DNA of 64,000 nucleotides, taken from Undaria pinnatifida. Lineage: Eukaryota; Sar; Phaeophyceae; Laminariales; Alariaceae. The notes beneath the pieces are model-generated. The model saw nothing but the letters and a program-made list of their open reading frames with translations. It ran no database searches and was not told the origin of the DNA. The stretch's first letter is position 1; each line of letters starts with the position of its first letter. The stretch is from positions 1,223,992 through 1,287,991 of the forward strand of contig JABAKD010000007.1 of NCBI GenBank assembly GCA_012845835.1. The letters run 5' to 3'. Shown piece after piece: positions 10,838-22,283 of this stretch. The position numbers and the translations under genes are program-made.

Positions 10838-11640
10838 AAATGAAAATACACTCCAGCTAGCTGTGAGATCGAGGATTTTGTCGAAACTCATATTTGCAAG
10901 CTGTGTTTGATTCTCCGATCGCGCGTATTACGGGTTGTTTGTCCTCATTAAGGACATAGGTCGGCGACCTCCCTTGCATTTACAGTGTAGCTGACCCAGG
11001 CTACGGTAGGGGGGTCCCCTTTTGGGCCTTTTATTTCAGTGGCTAGGGGTCACTCGCGCGAGTAACCCCTTTGTTCCTATGCAATCTTACGTTTTCTTTA
11101 TGTTTTACATTGATGAAATCAATCCGCAATGCAAAGGTGATCTAAGCTGCGGCAAACCAAGTTCCTACACCATCTTCATCCGTAGGGTACAGAGCTACTC
11201 GTGCGAGTGGCTCAAACACACCGGGGTACCCCCCCTACCGTAGCCTTAGTCAGCTATCAGGGTCAACAGGGTGATGTTAGTCAGTATGTGCGCCGAAACT
11301 GTGAAAAAACCCGTTTTTGATAGGGACGAAATCTGACAGCTGTGGAAGGAATGCATCCGTTTATCAAGTGAATCCTTTGAGTCGAATAACCGGTGAGGGG
11401 AGGGCGGAGCTATTAAGGACGTGGCGGGCTGGGTTAGATGAAGAGGCGGGGGGGGGGGGGGGGGAAGTGGGCAGAAAGGGTTTTTTAAGCAATATCTTTA
11501 GGTCGCATAGATGTAGGGGTTTGCTATGCGCGTGGTGCTAGGCCTAGTAGGCGATGGTGCGGGTGGTGGGGAAGGAGGGGGCATTGGGGGGCGGGGGGCG
11601 GGGGGCGGGGGGGGGGGGTGGTTAATGAAAGCTACGTCAT
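10838..11640 (+). repeat. GTR copy split by a MITE
   Basis: The head starts with AATACACTCCAGCTAGCTGTGAG and runs to CAGTGTAGCT at 10992. The MITE occupies 10993-11251, and GTR resumes with AGCTATCAGGGTCAACAGGG. It then proceeds through modules B and C with G tracts. The exact resumption shows that the MITE inserted after this GTR copy was in place. Confidence 0.85.
10993..11251 (+). mobile_element. MITE, 259 bp, with 4-bp target duplication AGCT
   Basis: The inverted termini are GACCCAGGCTACGGTAGGGG on the left and the reverse complement GACTAAGGCTACGGTAGGGG on the right. Similarity continues into subterminal inverted blocks around CACTCGCGCGAGT and CTCGTGCGAGTGG. AGCT flanks both sides (10989-10992 and 11252-11255), and uninterrupted GTR copies have a single AGCT at that place. 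A second copy lies at 46707-46974 and a diverged one at 63262-63552. There is no coding capacity. A 4-bp, non-fixed duplication would fit superfamilies such as Sola, Ginger or Academ, but the family cannot be assigned here. Confidence 0.85.
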
Positions 11641-11884
11641 GGGTGGCTAGTAAGTTAATGGGTCACATAATACGATTTTCGCGGCCATCATGTTCTAGGC
11701 CATACAACAGGTCATACAGATCTCACTGCGAGAATTGAGAATATAGCATACAATATCTGCAATCGTCAAATCGCGTGCATACGCACCACCATAGGATATA
11801 CTTAAAATCTTTCTCAAACGATCCAAAAATGAAATGGGAGTGTGGTGAAATAAATGTGTTCCATTCTTACTCTTGAAATTAATA

Positions 11885-12395
11885 ATTCATGATAACGCCC
11901 CACCCCCGCCCCAATCCCCCCCGCGCCCCCAATAATAAACTGGTGCCAAAACCGTCAGATTTATCCCCTTGAAAGGATTATAACTTACATGCACAAATTG
12001 CCCCCCCCTCCCCCGCCCCCCCCCCACACACACACTCCAAACCCGCTCGCTTTTGATCAAAACCAGGCCTTCACGTCCTTCAAAACTCCGCCCCACCCCC
12101 CTCACCGGTTATTCGACTTACAGGATTCACTTGATAAACGGATACATTTCCCTCCACAGACTGTCAGATTTTGTCCCCCTCAGAAACGGGTTTTATAGTT
12201 TCCGCGCACAGACTGACTGAAATCACCCTGTTGACCCTGATAGCTACACTGTAGTCATAAGGGGAGTCGCCGACCTATATCCTTAATGAGGACAGACAAC
12301 TCGTAATGCGCGCGATCGGAGTATCACACACAGCTTGCAAAGATGAGTTTCGACGACATCTTCGATCTCACAGCTGGAGTGTATTTTCATTTTTT
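11885..12395 (-). repeat. GTR copy, distal modules missing
   Basis: Reads from AATAATAAACTGGTGCCAAA through poly-C tracts to the terminal CTCACAGCTGGAGTGTATT at about 12390, followed by TTATAATAATA. It has the same left breakpoint (module B' at CTGGTGCCAAAACC) as 19028 and 25648, where the repeat continues. Confidence 0.85.
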
Positions 12396-13015
12396 ATAAT
12401 AATAATACACTACTACTTACTACCAGGTAGTGATAAGTGGTCGAGGGAGACGATATGACACACGACCCCCACAAACTTGGCGCCATGGGGAACGTTTCGA
12501 TCCGCGCAGCATCCACCTATTAAATCCTGCTGTGGAGCGGGTGGGGGTTGGAGTTGGAGCGAGAGCGAGAGACGGGGTCTCGAATTACACAGTAGATCCA
12601 CCACCCTCCGCAAACTGGTGACACACCGACGGTTCACATATCACGGATACTTGAAGATTCGATGGGATACTGCTTGGATACTGCTTGGATACTGCATGCA
12701 GTGCTGTGTATGTAGAATTACTAGTAGGTACAACAATTGATCGGAGAACCAAACTGCTAGGCTGTAAGCCCATCCGCTCGTCCGCTTCATTGGTGAGTGA
12801 GGATGTAATAACGGATTGTAGACCAACCACCTGTTGATGCCAGGACAACTATTTCGGCACTATAGTCCATGTATATCTAGATATTTATGTTAATAATGGA
12901 CATGCTCTAAGAGATATGCTCTGCTATAAATAAGATATATGCTATGCTATTAACATTACTATGAATAATATATTAGGCGTGGTGGTCGGGGGGAGGGCAG
13001 GGGTAACCTCGACCA
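12396..13015. other. Non-coding; contains a 12-bp tandem
   Basis: GGATACTGCTT is repeated three times at about 12665-12695. The rest is AT-rich with short palindromes (ACTACCAGGTAGT near 12418). No gene was recognised. Confidence 0.5.
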
Positions 13016-13063
13016 CAACCCTAACCGTAACCCTAACCGTAACCCTAATCCTAACACTCCTAA
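13016..13063 (-). repeat. Degenerate interstitial telomere-like repeat
   Basis: CCCTAACCGTAACCCTAACC-type units with substitutions. It is about 48 bp long and flanked by unrelated sequence, so it is interstitial. Confidence 0.7.
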
Positions 13064-13106
13064 CTCCAGCCCTAGCGTTCTGGGGTGACCCGTGCTAAGA
13101 TGCTGC

Positions 13107-13232
13107 AACTTGGCTTGTGATGTGCGCCCGTCGTGGATGCAACATGTTGTGCTTTGCCCGGGGATGGTGAGCTTGGCTTGTGAAGTGCGGCCGTCCACTG
13201 GATGCAAAATGCTGTGTTTTGCACGGCGGGGA
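13107..13232 (+). repeat. Two tandem units of about 64 bp
   Basis: CTTGGCTTGTGATGTGCGCC and CTTGGCTTGTGAAGTGCGGC begin two adjacent units that also share GGATGCAA, TGTGTTTTGC-like and GGGGATGGT blocks. Confidence 0.6.
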
Positions 13233-13521
13233 TGGTCTGCTTTGGCCGTCGTGGGCGCTGTGCTTTTGAAGAACGTACCACCCGTAGACTATAATTATAT
13301 ATTCTGAAACCTGAAACCCCGTTATTGGGTGTTGTCGTGAGGCCTTATTAGCCCATCCGCCACGGTCGGCAGACATCACCTTGCCTCATACATACATCAG
13401 TACGGAACAACGCCTCTCGCTGCCATGTTTCGCCCGAGGCTGATATGGAACGAGAGTACCGCACCCATCATTGGACGCTATGCATGGTTGAGGGTCACTG
13501 CTGTGTACGATACGATTATTT

Positions 13522-13690
13522 CTAACCCCTAACCTTAACCCTATAACCCTATAACCCTAACCCTAACCCTAACCCCGATCCAACCATTGTATAGTCTAGA
13601 CTATACAATAGGGCTTGTCCTGGTCGTATCGTGCACATAGCGTGCGTCAACCATCCTAGCGTCGAGACAGTTGGTAAGGTCTACTGGTCT
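13522..13690 (-). repeat. R-TEL copy with CCCTAA run
   Basis: 13522-13576 holds CCCTAA-type units, some as CCCTATAA. It is followed by a perfect palindrome TTGTATAGTCTAGACTATAC and by TCGTGCACATAGCGTGCGTC, AACCAT, which is the reverse of the R-TEL block at 5800 and 46205. Confidence 0.6.
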
Positions 13691-13921
13691 GGAAGGAGAT
13701 CTACGAAGCTCCTTAAATCGGTGTTAGCCTATTCCCAACCCTGAAAATTATCCTACTGTATTTATTTATTGTACACTAGTAGTACTAGTAGTAAATGATC
13801 CTACTGCATTGTACACTAGTACTAGTACATGTATATGACTCCTCGATGGAGGCGTGTGTGTTGCCCCAAAGTCGGGAGTGCGGTGCTAAACATGCTTGAA
13901 GGTCCATACATCGGTACATAC

Positions 13922-14770
13922 ATGAAAAAAATTACAAAAATACACTCCTCCAGCTGTGAGATCGAAAATGTCGTCGAAACGGCTGTGTATCCTCATTAAG
14001 GATATAGGTCGACGACTTCCCTTGGAACTACAGTGTAGCTTGTACCAGGGTCAACAGGGTGATGTTGACCAATCTGTGCGCGGAAACTTTTAAACCCGTT
14101 GTTGAGGGAGACAAAATCTGACAGCTGTGTGTGGAAGGAAATGCATCAGTTTATCAAGTATATCCTGTGAGTCGCATAACCGGTGAGGGGAGGACGGAAT
14201 TTTCAAGGGCGTGGGGGCCGGGGTTTGAACAAGAGGGAGCGCGGGGGGGTTGAAAAGGAGGGGGGAGCGGGGGGCGCGGGGGGGGCGGGAGGGGGCGGGG
14301 GGGCGGGGGCAACTGAACCTGTTCGCGGAAACAATATACCCTTTAAGGGGACAAATCGGACGGTTGTGGAAGGAATGCGTGAGTTTGTCATGAATATCCT
14401 GTAAGTCGCATAACCAACCGGTGAGGGGAGGGCGAAGTTTTCGAAGGCGGGGGGGGGTCGAAAACGAGTGGGGGGGGGGTCTAACCGCTTTAGGTCGCAC
14501 AAATGTATGCCCGGCAGGAACGTGCTATATAGTATGTATTTGTGTGGTGCTAGGTCTAGGCGCTGGTGCGGGTGGTGGGGGAGGAGGGGGCGGGGGGGAA
14601 AGTTGTAATACGTGAATTGGATCTATGGCGTGGATGGCTTGGAGGGTAAAGGGGCGATATCATGTGTCTGGTAGTGTTTATTGCTCTGGCAGGTTTTGAT
14701 TTTAAGTGGGGCGGCGGCGGAGGGGGGGGGGGGGGGGGGGGGTTGTGTGCGTGTGGGTTGGGTGGGTTGG
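13922..14770 (+). repeat. GTR copy
   Basis: The head has an internal deletion (GTCGTCGAAAC joined directly to GGCTGTGTATCCTC). Two B-type modules, a C module (GGTGCTAGGTCTAGGCGCTG) and a D module (GGCGTGGATGGCTTGGAGGG) follow, each ending in a G tract. Confidence 0.8.
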
Positions 14771-15800
14771 TCGGGCTTGGTGTATACATCATAAACAATA
14801 GTGCAAGAAGATTCGCCATGAACTACTACAACAGTAACTGCAGTATGTACAATAATGAAGAACCTAAACCCTCCCGATTTAGCCCATTCATTTTGATGGT
14901 TGGCAGGTATCATCGTGCCCGATATGGAACATCGCAACATCGCGCCTTTCGCTGCATGCCAGTTTTTAGTCCGAAGCTTGTATTGAGCGAGGTACTGCAA
15001 CAACAGCTGTTTGTTGTTGTAGTAGACGTTGCTTCCGACGTACTCAGCACTACCATGGTTGAAGTGTACCTTGTGCAGAGAGAAGTGCATGTTGGACGAG
15101 GTTTGTGCCTGTAGGTGAAAAAGCACGGCGCTATTATACACAAATTTCCTAACGTCGGTCGGCCGGTCTTGTGTATGTAGGAGGTGCCTTGCCTCTGCTG
15201 CGGCTGCTGATATATTCAGGGTTAGTATTCGTAGGCAATTCAAAGCCTGCCGCTCTTGAAACTTGCTTGTACTTGACTAACAACAGTCACTCTGTGCTAT
15301 CGTTTGGTTGGTGGCGAGAAGAACTAATGCTGCACTATACCCTTCTCAACGGAATAGGTATTGCAGCAGCATCATTTCATCTCGCCACCAACAAATGGGA
15401 GCAGCACAAAGCAGCAGCAGTGGTAGAGCCCCTGTCGCACACACTGACAGCAAGGGTGTTGGCTAGCCTCTCGACTGTTTGGTGCGTCATTGCTGCTGCG
15501 GCAGCCGCTGCTGCTGCCACTGCTTTCGCTTTTTCTGCCTCGCTGCCGCGTTGTTGTGTTGTTGTTCTCGACCCTGACGGCGCGCGTGTGTGTAAGCTTA
15601 CCTATATTGTTCTGTAGTACTCCTACTGCTGCTGGCTGCGTGCTGTGTGCAACCTGTGCTTATCTTATCAAATTTTCTTGCTGGTTAGGTTCCAAGGCCT
15701 CCCTGCTTTACACTTAGAGGTTATGACAAACAACACTGTTCCAAAAACAGAGGTACAACGATAACGTTCTCTCGAAAAAAATCCATGAAAAAATACACGG
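14771..15800. other. Unique-looking sequence with CAG/CTG-rich stretch, no gene recognised
   Basis: A minus-strand open frame reaches from 15243 into the neighbouring GTR, and plus-strand frames overlap it. None shows a recognisable domain, signal peptide or codon pattern I would trust. 15360-15540 is rich in GCA/GCT triplets (GCTGCTGCGGCAGCCGCTGC and relatives). Confidence 0.4.
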
Positions 15801-16059
15801 CCAAACGTCACGTTTTGTCGGCGCCTCTACGTACTGATACATAACCTCTCCCTACCAATTTTTGACGAAACCACTCGCACGGATCCTTCGGTAGAGAGCG
15901 CCGTTCGAGAGAAGCACCAACAAACGGGCGATGGAGGCCAAGGAGCAGGAGATAGCGGTGACCGCCATGGAAGCGGCTGTGGCGGAGGGGGTGGCGGGAC
16001 GAGATGTGACACCGGCTGGAGCCCGAAGAGAACGGAAGGTGGACGAAAACGGTAACGCT

Positions 16060-16396
16060 GGTTTCGAAACCGACGAAAATAATTGCTGGTAGACTGAAAC
16101 GGTACGCCCGTGACAGGGTCGCTGGTTTCGAAACAACCATTTTACTTTGTACCTGGTATACTAAACCACCTGGCAAGATTACCTCCCAGGTGTCAATGTC
16201 CATCCCTCACGAAGGGAAGTTAAAGGAAAACAGTTTCGCTGGCGACAACGGTAACGCTGGTTTCGAAACCATCTGCTAGCCTATCTCTACACGAACAGAG
16301 TAACTTCATTACAGCCGCGGGTTTCGCATCCAGCTTGTTGATTATCTCTTGTGGACCAAATCACTTAGCAAGACGACAGGTGCTAGTTTCGAAACC
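16060..16396. repeat. Cluster of the palindromic motif GGTTTCGAAACC
   Basis: Four occurrences lie at 16060-16071 (perfect), 16124-16134, 16259-16270 (perfect) and 16385-16396. Two are preceded by the longer block GGTAACGCTGGTTTCGAAAC. Spacing is irregular (64, 135 and 126 bp). A related CGGTTTCGAACCGG lies near 17320. The function is unknown. It may be the remains of a tandem repeat or a binding-site cluster. Confidence 0.6.
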
Positions 16397-17112
16397 AGCA
16401 AGAGTTCCTATATATGTCGCGCCGTTCGTTGTAACTGCTTACTCAACACGCCTCTATGCGTTCTCATACTCGTTTCCGCCACGTATTTCAGCGTCATGAC
16501 CAATATCCGGGATGTCCTGCAGAAGGTTCAGGTGAAGGTGTCGCAAACCTCTATACCACACATGGAGACCGAGATGTGGAAGGAAGTATCGGCAGGCCTG
16601 CACGATAGCCAACAGCCATGACGGCAACGGTGACTCTCTCTCTCTATGTGCTTCCTCTCGCCCGTAACCCCAGTGCGAAGGGTGCCAACGTCAACGGCGG
16701 GGTCCATAAAGAGGGTTACTAGTTTTGGACGGGTTATTATGTCTTGACCCACAGCGGACGACCGCACAAAGGAAGGCGGGCTGCTACCTCCAAACTTGCG
16801 AGGGCGGATTTTGACCACTCCCTATCTTCCGAATACATAGTTTCCCTGGGGAGGTGGTTGGATCCCTGCTGACAATGGTTCGGGGGGGGAGGGCGGGATC
16901 CCTAAGACTGACAGCGCGTCGAGGGACTGGCGAAGCGGTGTGGAAGAGGGACGCACCACTCGTGGGCGGGGGGGGGGGTGGAAGTTGTAATTGCTCAGAG
17001 AAGAGCGGCCCCCTAATCTATTAAGTTGCAGGTAGAAGATGTCAGTGGTAGCAGTAGATTTTACCAGGTACAAGTTGGTCCGTGCTGGCGCCATTTCCAC
17101 CCATCGTTTATC
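16397..17112. other. Non-coding, no gene recognised
   Basis: Mixed composition with no shared repeats that I can see elsewhere in the window. Confidence 0.4.
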
Positions 17113-17143
17113 TTAGGGTTAGGGTTAGGGTTAGGGTTAGGGT
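17113..17143 (+). repeat. Interstitial TTAGGG array, five units
   Basis: Five consecutive perfect TTAGGG units. The flanks are unrelated and non-telomeric, so it is an internal site. Confidence 0.85.
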
Positions 17144-17494
17144 ACTATGCAGTTCATGTTCTTGTCGCGTTGCAGCGTTGCAACGTGTTTGTTTTCTCAT
17201 TCCGTTACCAATTAATGAAAACCCTGCTGAAACCACTTATCCATGCCGGGTGCTACCAACATGATGAAGTCAGGGAGGCGAGACACGTACGTGAGGCTTC
17301 AGGATATAGATCTAACATAGCCGGTTTCGAACCGGCGTTTTAGCGCTGATATCTTCGTTTTTTAAATGTTTTTGTTAAACGTTTAGGGGGGGGGTTATCG
17401 TGAACGACTCGTGTGCAGGACCAAGATACGTTATTACTTGATTATATTGAGGCTGGGAGTTTGGGGTACTTGGTACTTGTATATATACTTTTTT
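17144..17494. other. Non-coding, no gene recognised
   Basis: Short spacer between the TTAGGG array and the GTR cluster. Confidence 0.4.
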
Positions 17495-17952
17495 TCCAAA
17501 ACCGTCAGATTTATCCCCTTGAAGGATTCATAGTTTCCACGCACAAATGGAGCAGCTTCGCCCGTTCCCCCCCCCTCCCCCTCCCCCCCCCCCCCACCCC
17601 CGCTCCCTTTAGATCAAAACCAGGCCCCCACGTCCTTCAAAACTCCGCCCTCCCCTCACCGGTTATTCGACTTACAGGATTCACTTGATAAACGGATGCA
17701 TTTCCTTCTACAGCTAGCTGTCAGATTTTGTCCCCCTCACAAGCGGGTTTTACAGTTCCAGCGCACAGATTGACTAACATCACCCCGCTGACCCTGATAG
17801 CTACACTGTAGTTGCAAGGGGAGTCGCTGACCTATATCCTTAATGAGGGCACACAACCCGTAATACGCGCGATCAGAGTATCACACACAGATTACATAGA
17901 TGAGTTTCGACGAAATCTTCGATCTCACAGCTGGAGTGTATTTTCATTTTTT
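17495..17952 (-). repeat. GTR copy, head plus one module
   Basis: From CCAAAACCGTCAGATTTATC through a poly-C tract to CTCACAGCTGGAGTGTATT at about 17942. Confidence 0.85.
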
Positions 17953-17984
17953 ATAATAGTCTAGCCTATACTACCAGGTATAAT

Positions 17985-19475
17985 ATATTCTGGGTTGCAT
18001 GCTGCATCGAACATCAAACCTTCTAGAATAGTAAACATTACAAGGCAGATGATATAAAGGGATGTCTTATTGCTTCAATCGTCAGGTTTGTCCCCTTTGA
18101 GGATTTATAGTCTCCGCGCACATATTGAAATGTCCAGCCCCCCGCCCCTCCCCCCCCTCCCCTCCCCCTCCCCTGACCCCTCTTGTTCATGAAAAACCCC
18201 AACCCCCCCCCCCCCCCCCCCCCGTCCCCCGATCCCCCCCCCCTTGCGCCTAGTTTGTCCAAACGCCCCACTCACAATCAAAAACGGCCAGAGTAATAAA
18301 CACCTATACGCAGTTGATATCACGTCATTATCTTTCTGACCATCCATGACGTAGTTTTCAATTATTTTCCCCCCACCCCCCCCCCCCGAAAAACCCCCCC
18401 TTCAACGCCCCCTCTTTTCCAACCACCCCCACGATCGCCTAGACCTAGCACCACGCGTACAACAAGCCCTGACATATCTTTGATCTCACAGCCGAAGTGT
18501 ATTTGAATATTATTTGTGACCTAAACCTGCTAAAAAATCTCCCCCCCCCCCCCCCCCCCCCCCCACGTTCTCCCTTACTCAAACGCCCCACCAAATATCG
18601 AAATCCGCCACATTAATAAACACTTCACGCACAGGATATCGCCTCATTATCTTTCGAGAGCCATCCATGCCGCTGCTTTCCCCCCCCACCCCGCCCCGAA
18701 CGCCCCCTTCTTCCCCATCACCCGCACCATCGCCTAGACCTAGCACCACACGTATAACAAACCCCTCACCTAAAACCCTTCCTTCCCCCCCCCCCCCCCC
18801 CCCCCCCCAACCCATCCCAACCCCACCCCCTCGAACACTCCACCCTCTCTCTACTCACTGATTGTACGACTTACCACAGGATATACATGATAAACTGATG
18901 CATTATTTCCAAAACCGTCACATTTATCCCCTCAAAATAATGTACAGTTTCCACGCACATATTATTGAGCTGCCCCACACGCCCCCCCCCACCCCCGCCC
19001 AACCCCCCCTCCCCCCCCCAATAATAAACTGGTGCCAAAACCATCAGATTTATCCCCTTGAAAGGATTTATAGCTTACATGCACAAGTTGCCCCCCCCTC
19101 CCCCCCCCCCCCCTCCAACCCCGCTCGCTTTTGATCAAAACCAGGCCCCCACGTCCTTCAAAACTCCGACCCCCCCCCCTCACCGGTTATTCGACTTACA
19201 ACATTCACTTGATAAAAGGATACATTTCCCTCCACAGCTGTCAGATTTTGTCCCCCTCAGATACGGGTTTTATAGTTTCCGCGCACAGACTGACTAACAT
19301 CACCCTGTTGACCCTGATAGCTACACTGTAGTTGTAGGGGGAGTCGGCGACCTATGTCCTTAATGAGGACACACAACTCGTAATGCGCGCGATCGGAGTA
19401 TCACACACAGCTTGCAAAGATGAGTTTCGACGAAATATTCGATCTCACAGCTGGAGTGTATTTTCGTTTTTTATA
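17985..19475 (-). repeat. GTR copy, close to full length
   Basis: It begins at the distal end (CTGGGTTGCATGCTGCATCG, ATCAAACCTTCTAGAATAGT) shared with 26145 and 50350. All poly-C modules are present, including C24 at 18541-18564, and it ends at the head terminus near 19462. At about 1.49 kb it is one of three copies with both ends, which sets the family's length. A head-like remnant (ATCTCACAGCCGAAGTGTAT) lies inside at about 18483. Confidence 0.85.
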
Positions 19476-19744
19476 ATAATATACATGTGCGTGTGTATGT
19501 AGTCACAGCACATTTAATGGGTTTGTTTAGACGAGAAAATTATTTGGGTGGTGCGTATTCCAACAGCACAGCATCCACGACGACTGCACATCACACGCCA
19601 CACCATCCAAGCACAGGTCATCCCACAACGAAAGTAAGGGTTCTATTTGTGTCGGGGTTGGGGTCAGGGTCGGGGCAGCGTTGCCGCCCCCCCGATCACC
19701 ACCCACAAGCCTGCCCACACTAGCCTCGATTGGATATGCTACAA
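19476..19744. other. Non-coding spacer
   Basis: Contains ACACGCCACACCATCC-like low-complexity sequence. No gene or shared repeat was seen. Confidence 0.4.
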
Positions 19745-20140
19745 AAAAAAAAGAAATGTACTCTAGCTGTGAGATCGAAGATTTTGTCGAAACTCATATT
19801 TGCAAGCTATGTGTCATACTCCGATCGCGCGTATTTCTGTGTGTGTCCTCATTAAGGATACAGGTCGGCGACTCCACTTGGAATTACAGTGTAGCTTGTA
19901 CCGGGGTCAACAGGGTGATGTTAACCAGTTCTGTGCGCGGAAACTATAAAACCCGTTTTTGAGTAGAACAAAATCTGACAGCTGTGGAAGGAAATGCATC
20001 ATCAGTTTATCAAGTGTACCCTGTGAGTCGTATAACCGGTGACGGAAGGACGGGGTTTTTAAGGGCATTAGGGCCGGGGGCGGGGGGGTGGGGGGGTTGA
20101 GAAGGAGGGGGGAGGGGGGGGGGGGCGAAAGGGGGGGGGG
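19745..20140 (+). repeat. GTR copy truncated at LINE-2
   Basis: The head (AAATGTACTCTAGCTGTGAG) and one B module end in G tracts at about 20140. The 3' end of LINE-2 follows immediately. Confidence 0.8.
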
Positions 20141-20145
20141 CGTAC

Positions 20146-20412
20146 TCATTTGTTGCTTGCCTTAGTCATTTGACCATTGACCATGCACCCCGTACGAGAT
20201 GGATCACCGTTCCTACTCCTTATAGAGACACCTCCAACATGTGAGCGCTCATTACGCTTCTTCCATATATTACGTAGAAACTGTTTGCTTATTATATTCC
20301 CGTCCTGTTTCGGCGTCTGCGGCCGCCATCTATCTCCTATCATAGCGATCGTTTTCTCACAACTCTCCAGTCTACCAAACTCTTCCACCTCACACACATC
20401 AAGTTTCCTCAT
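20146..20412 (-). pseudogene. Intact 88-codon C-terminal end of LINE-2
   Basis: This frame is the last undamaged piece of LINE-2. It includes EKTIAMIGDRWRPQ, NIWKKRNER and a terminal NGQMTKASNK. Upstream the frame is lost. It would not be translated as a useful protein on its own. Confidence 0.6.
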
Positions 20413-21345
20413 CTATCTCCTCCTCTTACGCATCTCGTTTCTCTCTGTATATTTCACATTCTCCTACTACTACGTGAATCCTACTCTATCATTGTGCCAC
20501 ACAGGCACATATTTGTAGCCACGTCCTTCTCCTCTCGACTACTGGTATATCTCTTTCTTCTTTCGGGTAGGTCTAAGTCCCCTACACGAAATAAATAGCA
20601 GTTTCCTCTTTTTCGCGTAGTCCATTGGGTCGTGCAGGTACGTTTTCTTTTCATTATCTTCCCTCGATCCCCCGTATATCTCTACGTGGTTCTCCTCTTT
20701 CACCTTATTTCTAAGCGCTAGCCCCTTACCTTTCTTCTATACTTTATTTTGCTTCTATCTTGTACCCGCCAAACTTCTCTATAGACAATACCTCTTCTTG
20801 ATATCCCCCTATATCCTTCCGCATTTGCTCCCACCTCGTACGTCATCCCAACTTACTTACTCCAGCGCGGCCTTTCGTCGTTCTCTCCCACACAGCCCTA
20901 TCAACTTGTATGGCTGGCAACCCATTTTCTGGAATATTCCTTACTTTATGTTGCCATTTCAACTTCCTCACGTTTCTATTTGTTTAAAGTGAATGCGTTC
21001 CTCCTAGTTCTGCTCTTAATAATACTGTATTTCTTGTCGTACTTGAGTATCCTAGTATATTTTTAGTTGCAGCATACTGTCATCTGCACTGCTTCCAGGT
21101 GTCTTTCGAACTTCGCGTTCCCTTCCCACACTTCACTGCATACTCAAACTTTGGTACGATCACATTAATCAGAGCACATCTTTTAATCCTAGTGTCAAGG
21201 TGCGGGTCTGTTAGTATGGCATCCATCTTGTCTACTTGTGAGTTACCCATTCCTGATACCTTCGCTATGGGTGCCTCGCTAGAGCAATCCTTTGATATCT
21301 CTACGGCAAGGTACGTGTACTGGTCTACGATCGGTAGTTTGTCTT

Positions 21346-21770
21346 TTTGTTTTTTCTTTTTTTTTATCCTCCGGCGGATGGGGAAAAATAAATCTCTAGC
21401 TCACCACACTTCCACGTATTTTCATACGCGTCGTGTGTCGATTTAACTCAGTTGCTTTCGCAGCCCAACGCTAGCTGGCGCACCCTTTGGGTCCCATTGT
21501 AGGTATAGCGTAAGCTGTCCCTATCAGTGGTCTTCGTTATAACCCCGGCAGCGCAAGCTGCCGTTCGTTGTATACGGATGCGTGTATGTCGACCCGGCCT
21601 GTCCCTTCCTTGAGGGTCAGTTTCGGTGGAGATAGCCACCCAGAATGTCATCTTTCCGGGTAGTGTGGGACTTGCGCAAGCTCACCCACTAACAAAACCC
21701 CTGGCCATGGGAGATGGCCTTCCGCAGGACTTGGTCCAGTTACGGTCCACCCTACCCATTCGGGCGTTGG
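21346..21770 (-). mobile_element. SINE-3 family copy inserted in LINE-2
   Basis: 21367-21560 matches 59872-60071 (reverse complement) and 23480-23677 (same strand): blocks CCTCCGGCGGATGGGGAAAA, CTGCTTTCGCAGCCCAACGC and GTAGGTATAGCGTAAGCTGT. A T-rich tract at 21344-21366 is the A-tail in reverse. The LINE-2 frame stops near 21770 and resumes near 21345, so the insertion is about 425 bp, longer than the other copies. This may be the only copy with its 5' region. Confidence 0.6.
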
Positions 21771-22060
21771 TCCTCGGCTTCTCCCTACTTCCATTTGAAC
21801 TTTACCGGATTCACCTTATCCTCGGCACATACAACTACTGCGCATTTTTTCACGTTCCCTGTCACTCTCTATTCCCTAGTGGAATCTAGTGTTTTCTCTG
21901 TATGTTTCTGCAACCCTTCTGATGTTGCTGATATCCCTTCGAAAGCACCCGCAAACATCAACCCCGACACCGTATCTTCCCCCACCGTGACTCTTTCCTT
22001 GCTGCTTCGACTGCTAATATCATGTCATTAATATATACCAGGTATATATATACCTGGTAG

Positions 22061-22283
22061 TCTATGGACTATACCTTGAATATATTAGGTAATAGTGTAC
22101 ATCCATGTATATGCAAATCCTTGCACAACATGAACATATTTAGATATTTCCCCGTCCAGCATCACGACACTTCTTGCACATTCCGTCATATTTTCAGCAT
22201 TCTCCACATATTTCCTCTGATCCCTGGGCATATCAGGGAGAGTATTTTTCACGTTCGACTAAAAAGTGTTACGGAACTAGTGG
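22061..22283. other. Short AT-rich spacer
   Basis: Starts with a palindromic ATACCAGGTATATATATACC and has no recognised content. Confidence 0.35.

Larger units (their letters stand above)
20146..22060 (-). mobile_element. Degraded non-LTR retrotransposon of a second family (LINE-2)
   Basis: Minus-strand frames, broken by many stops and shifts, spell RT downstream sequence. Near 22055-21960 lie SGLMFAGAFEGISATSEGL and then KVNPVKFKWK. Near 21330-21060 lie IVDQYTYLAVEISKDCS and LTDPHLDTRIKRCALINVIV. Near 20960-20860 lies IPENGLPAIQVDRAVWERTT. A Cys/His cluster CLCG...H...GECEIY follows at about 20510-20455, as in many LINE C-termini. The family differs from LINE-1. An insertion related to SINE-3 interrupts it at about 21346-21770. 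The N-terminal endonuclease is not present here. Confidence 0.7.

Noticed and set aside
10295-10891. 198-codon minus-strand frame
   Set aside because: It crosses a GTR head and a palindromic TIR element and has a counterpart only where that repeat recurs (61534-62166).
14623-15243. 206-codon minus-strand frame
   Set aside because: Its C-terminal third is GTR poly-C, the rest has no domain, and plus-strand frames overlap it. It is not strong enough to call.
17113-17143. Chromosome end
   Set aside because: Only five TTAGGG units, with unrelated non-telomeric sequence on both sides.
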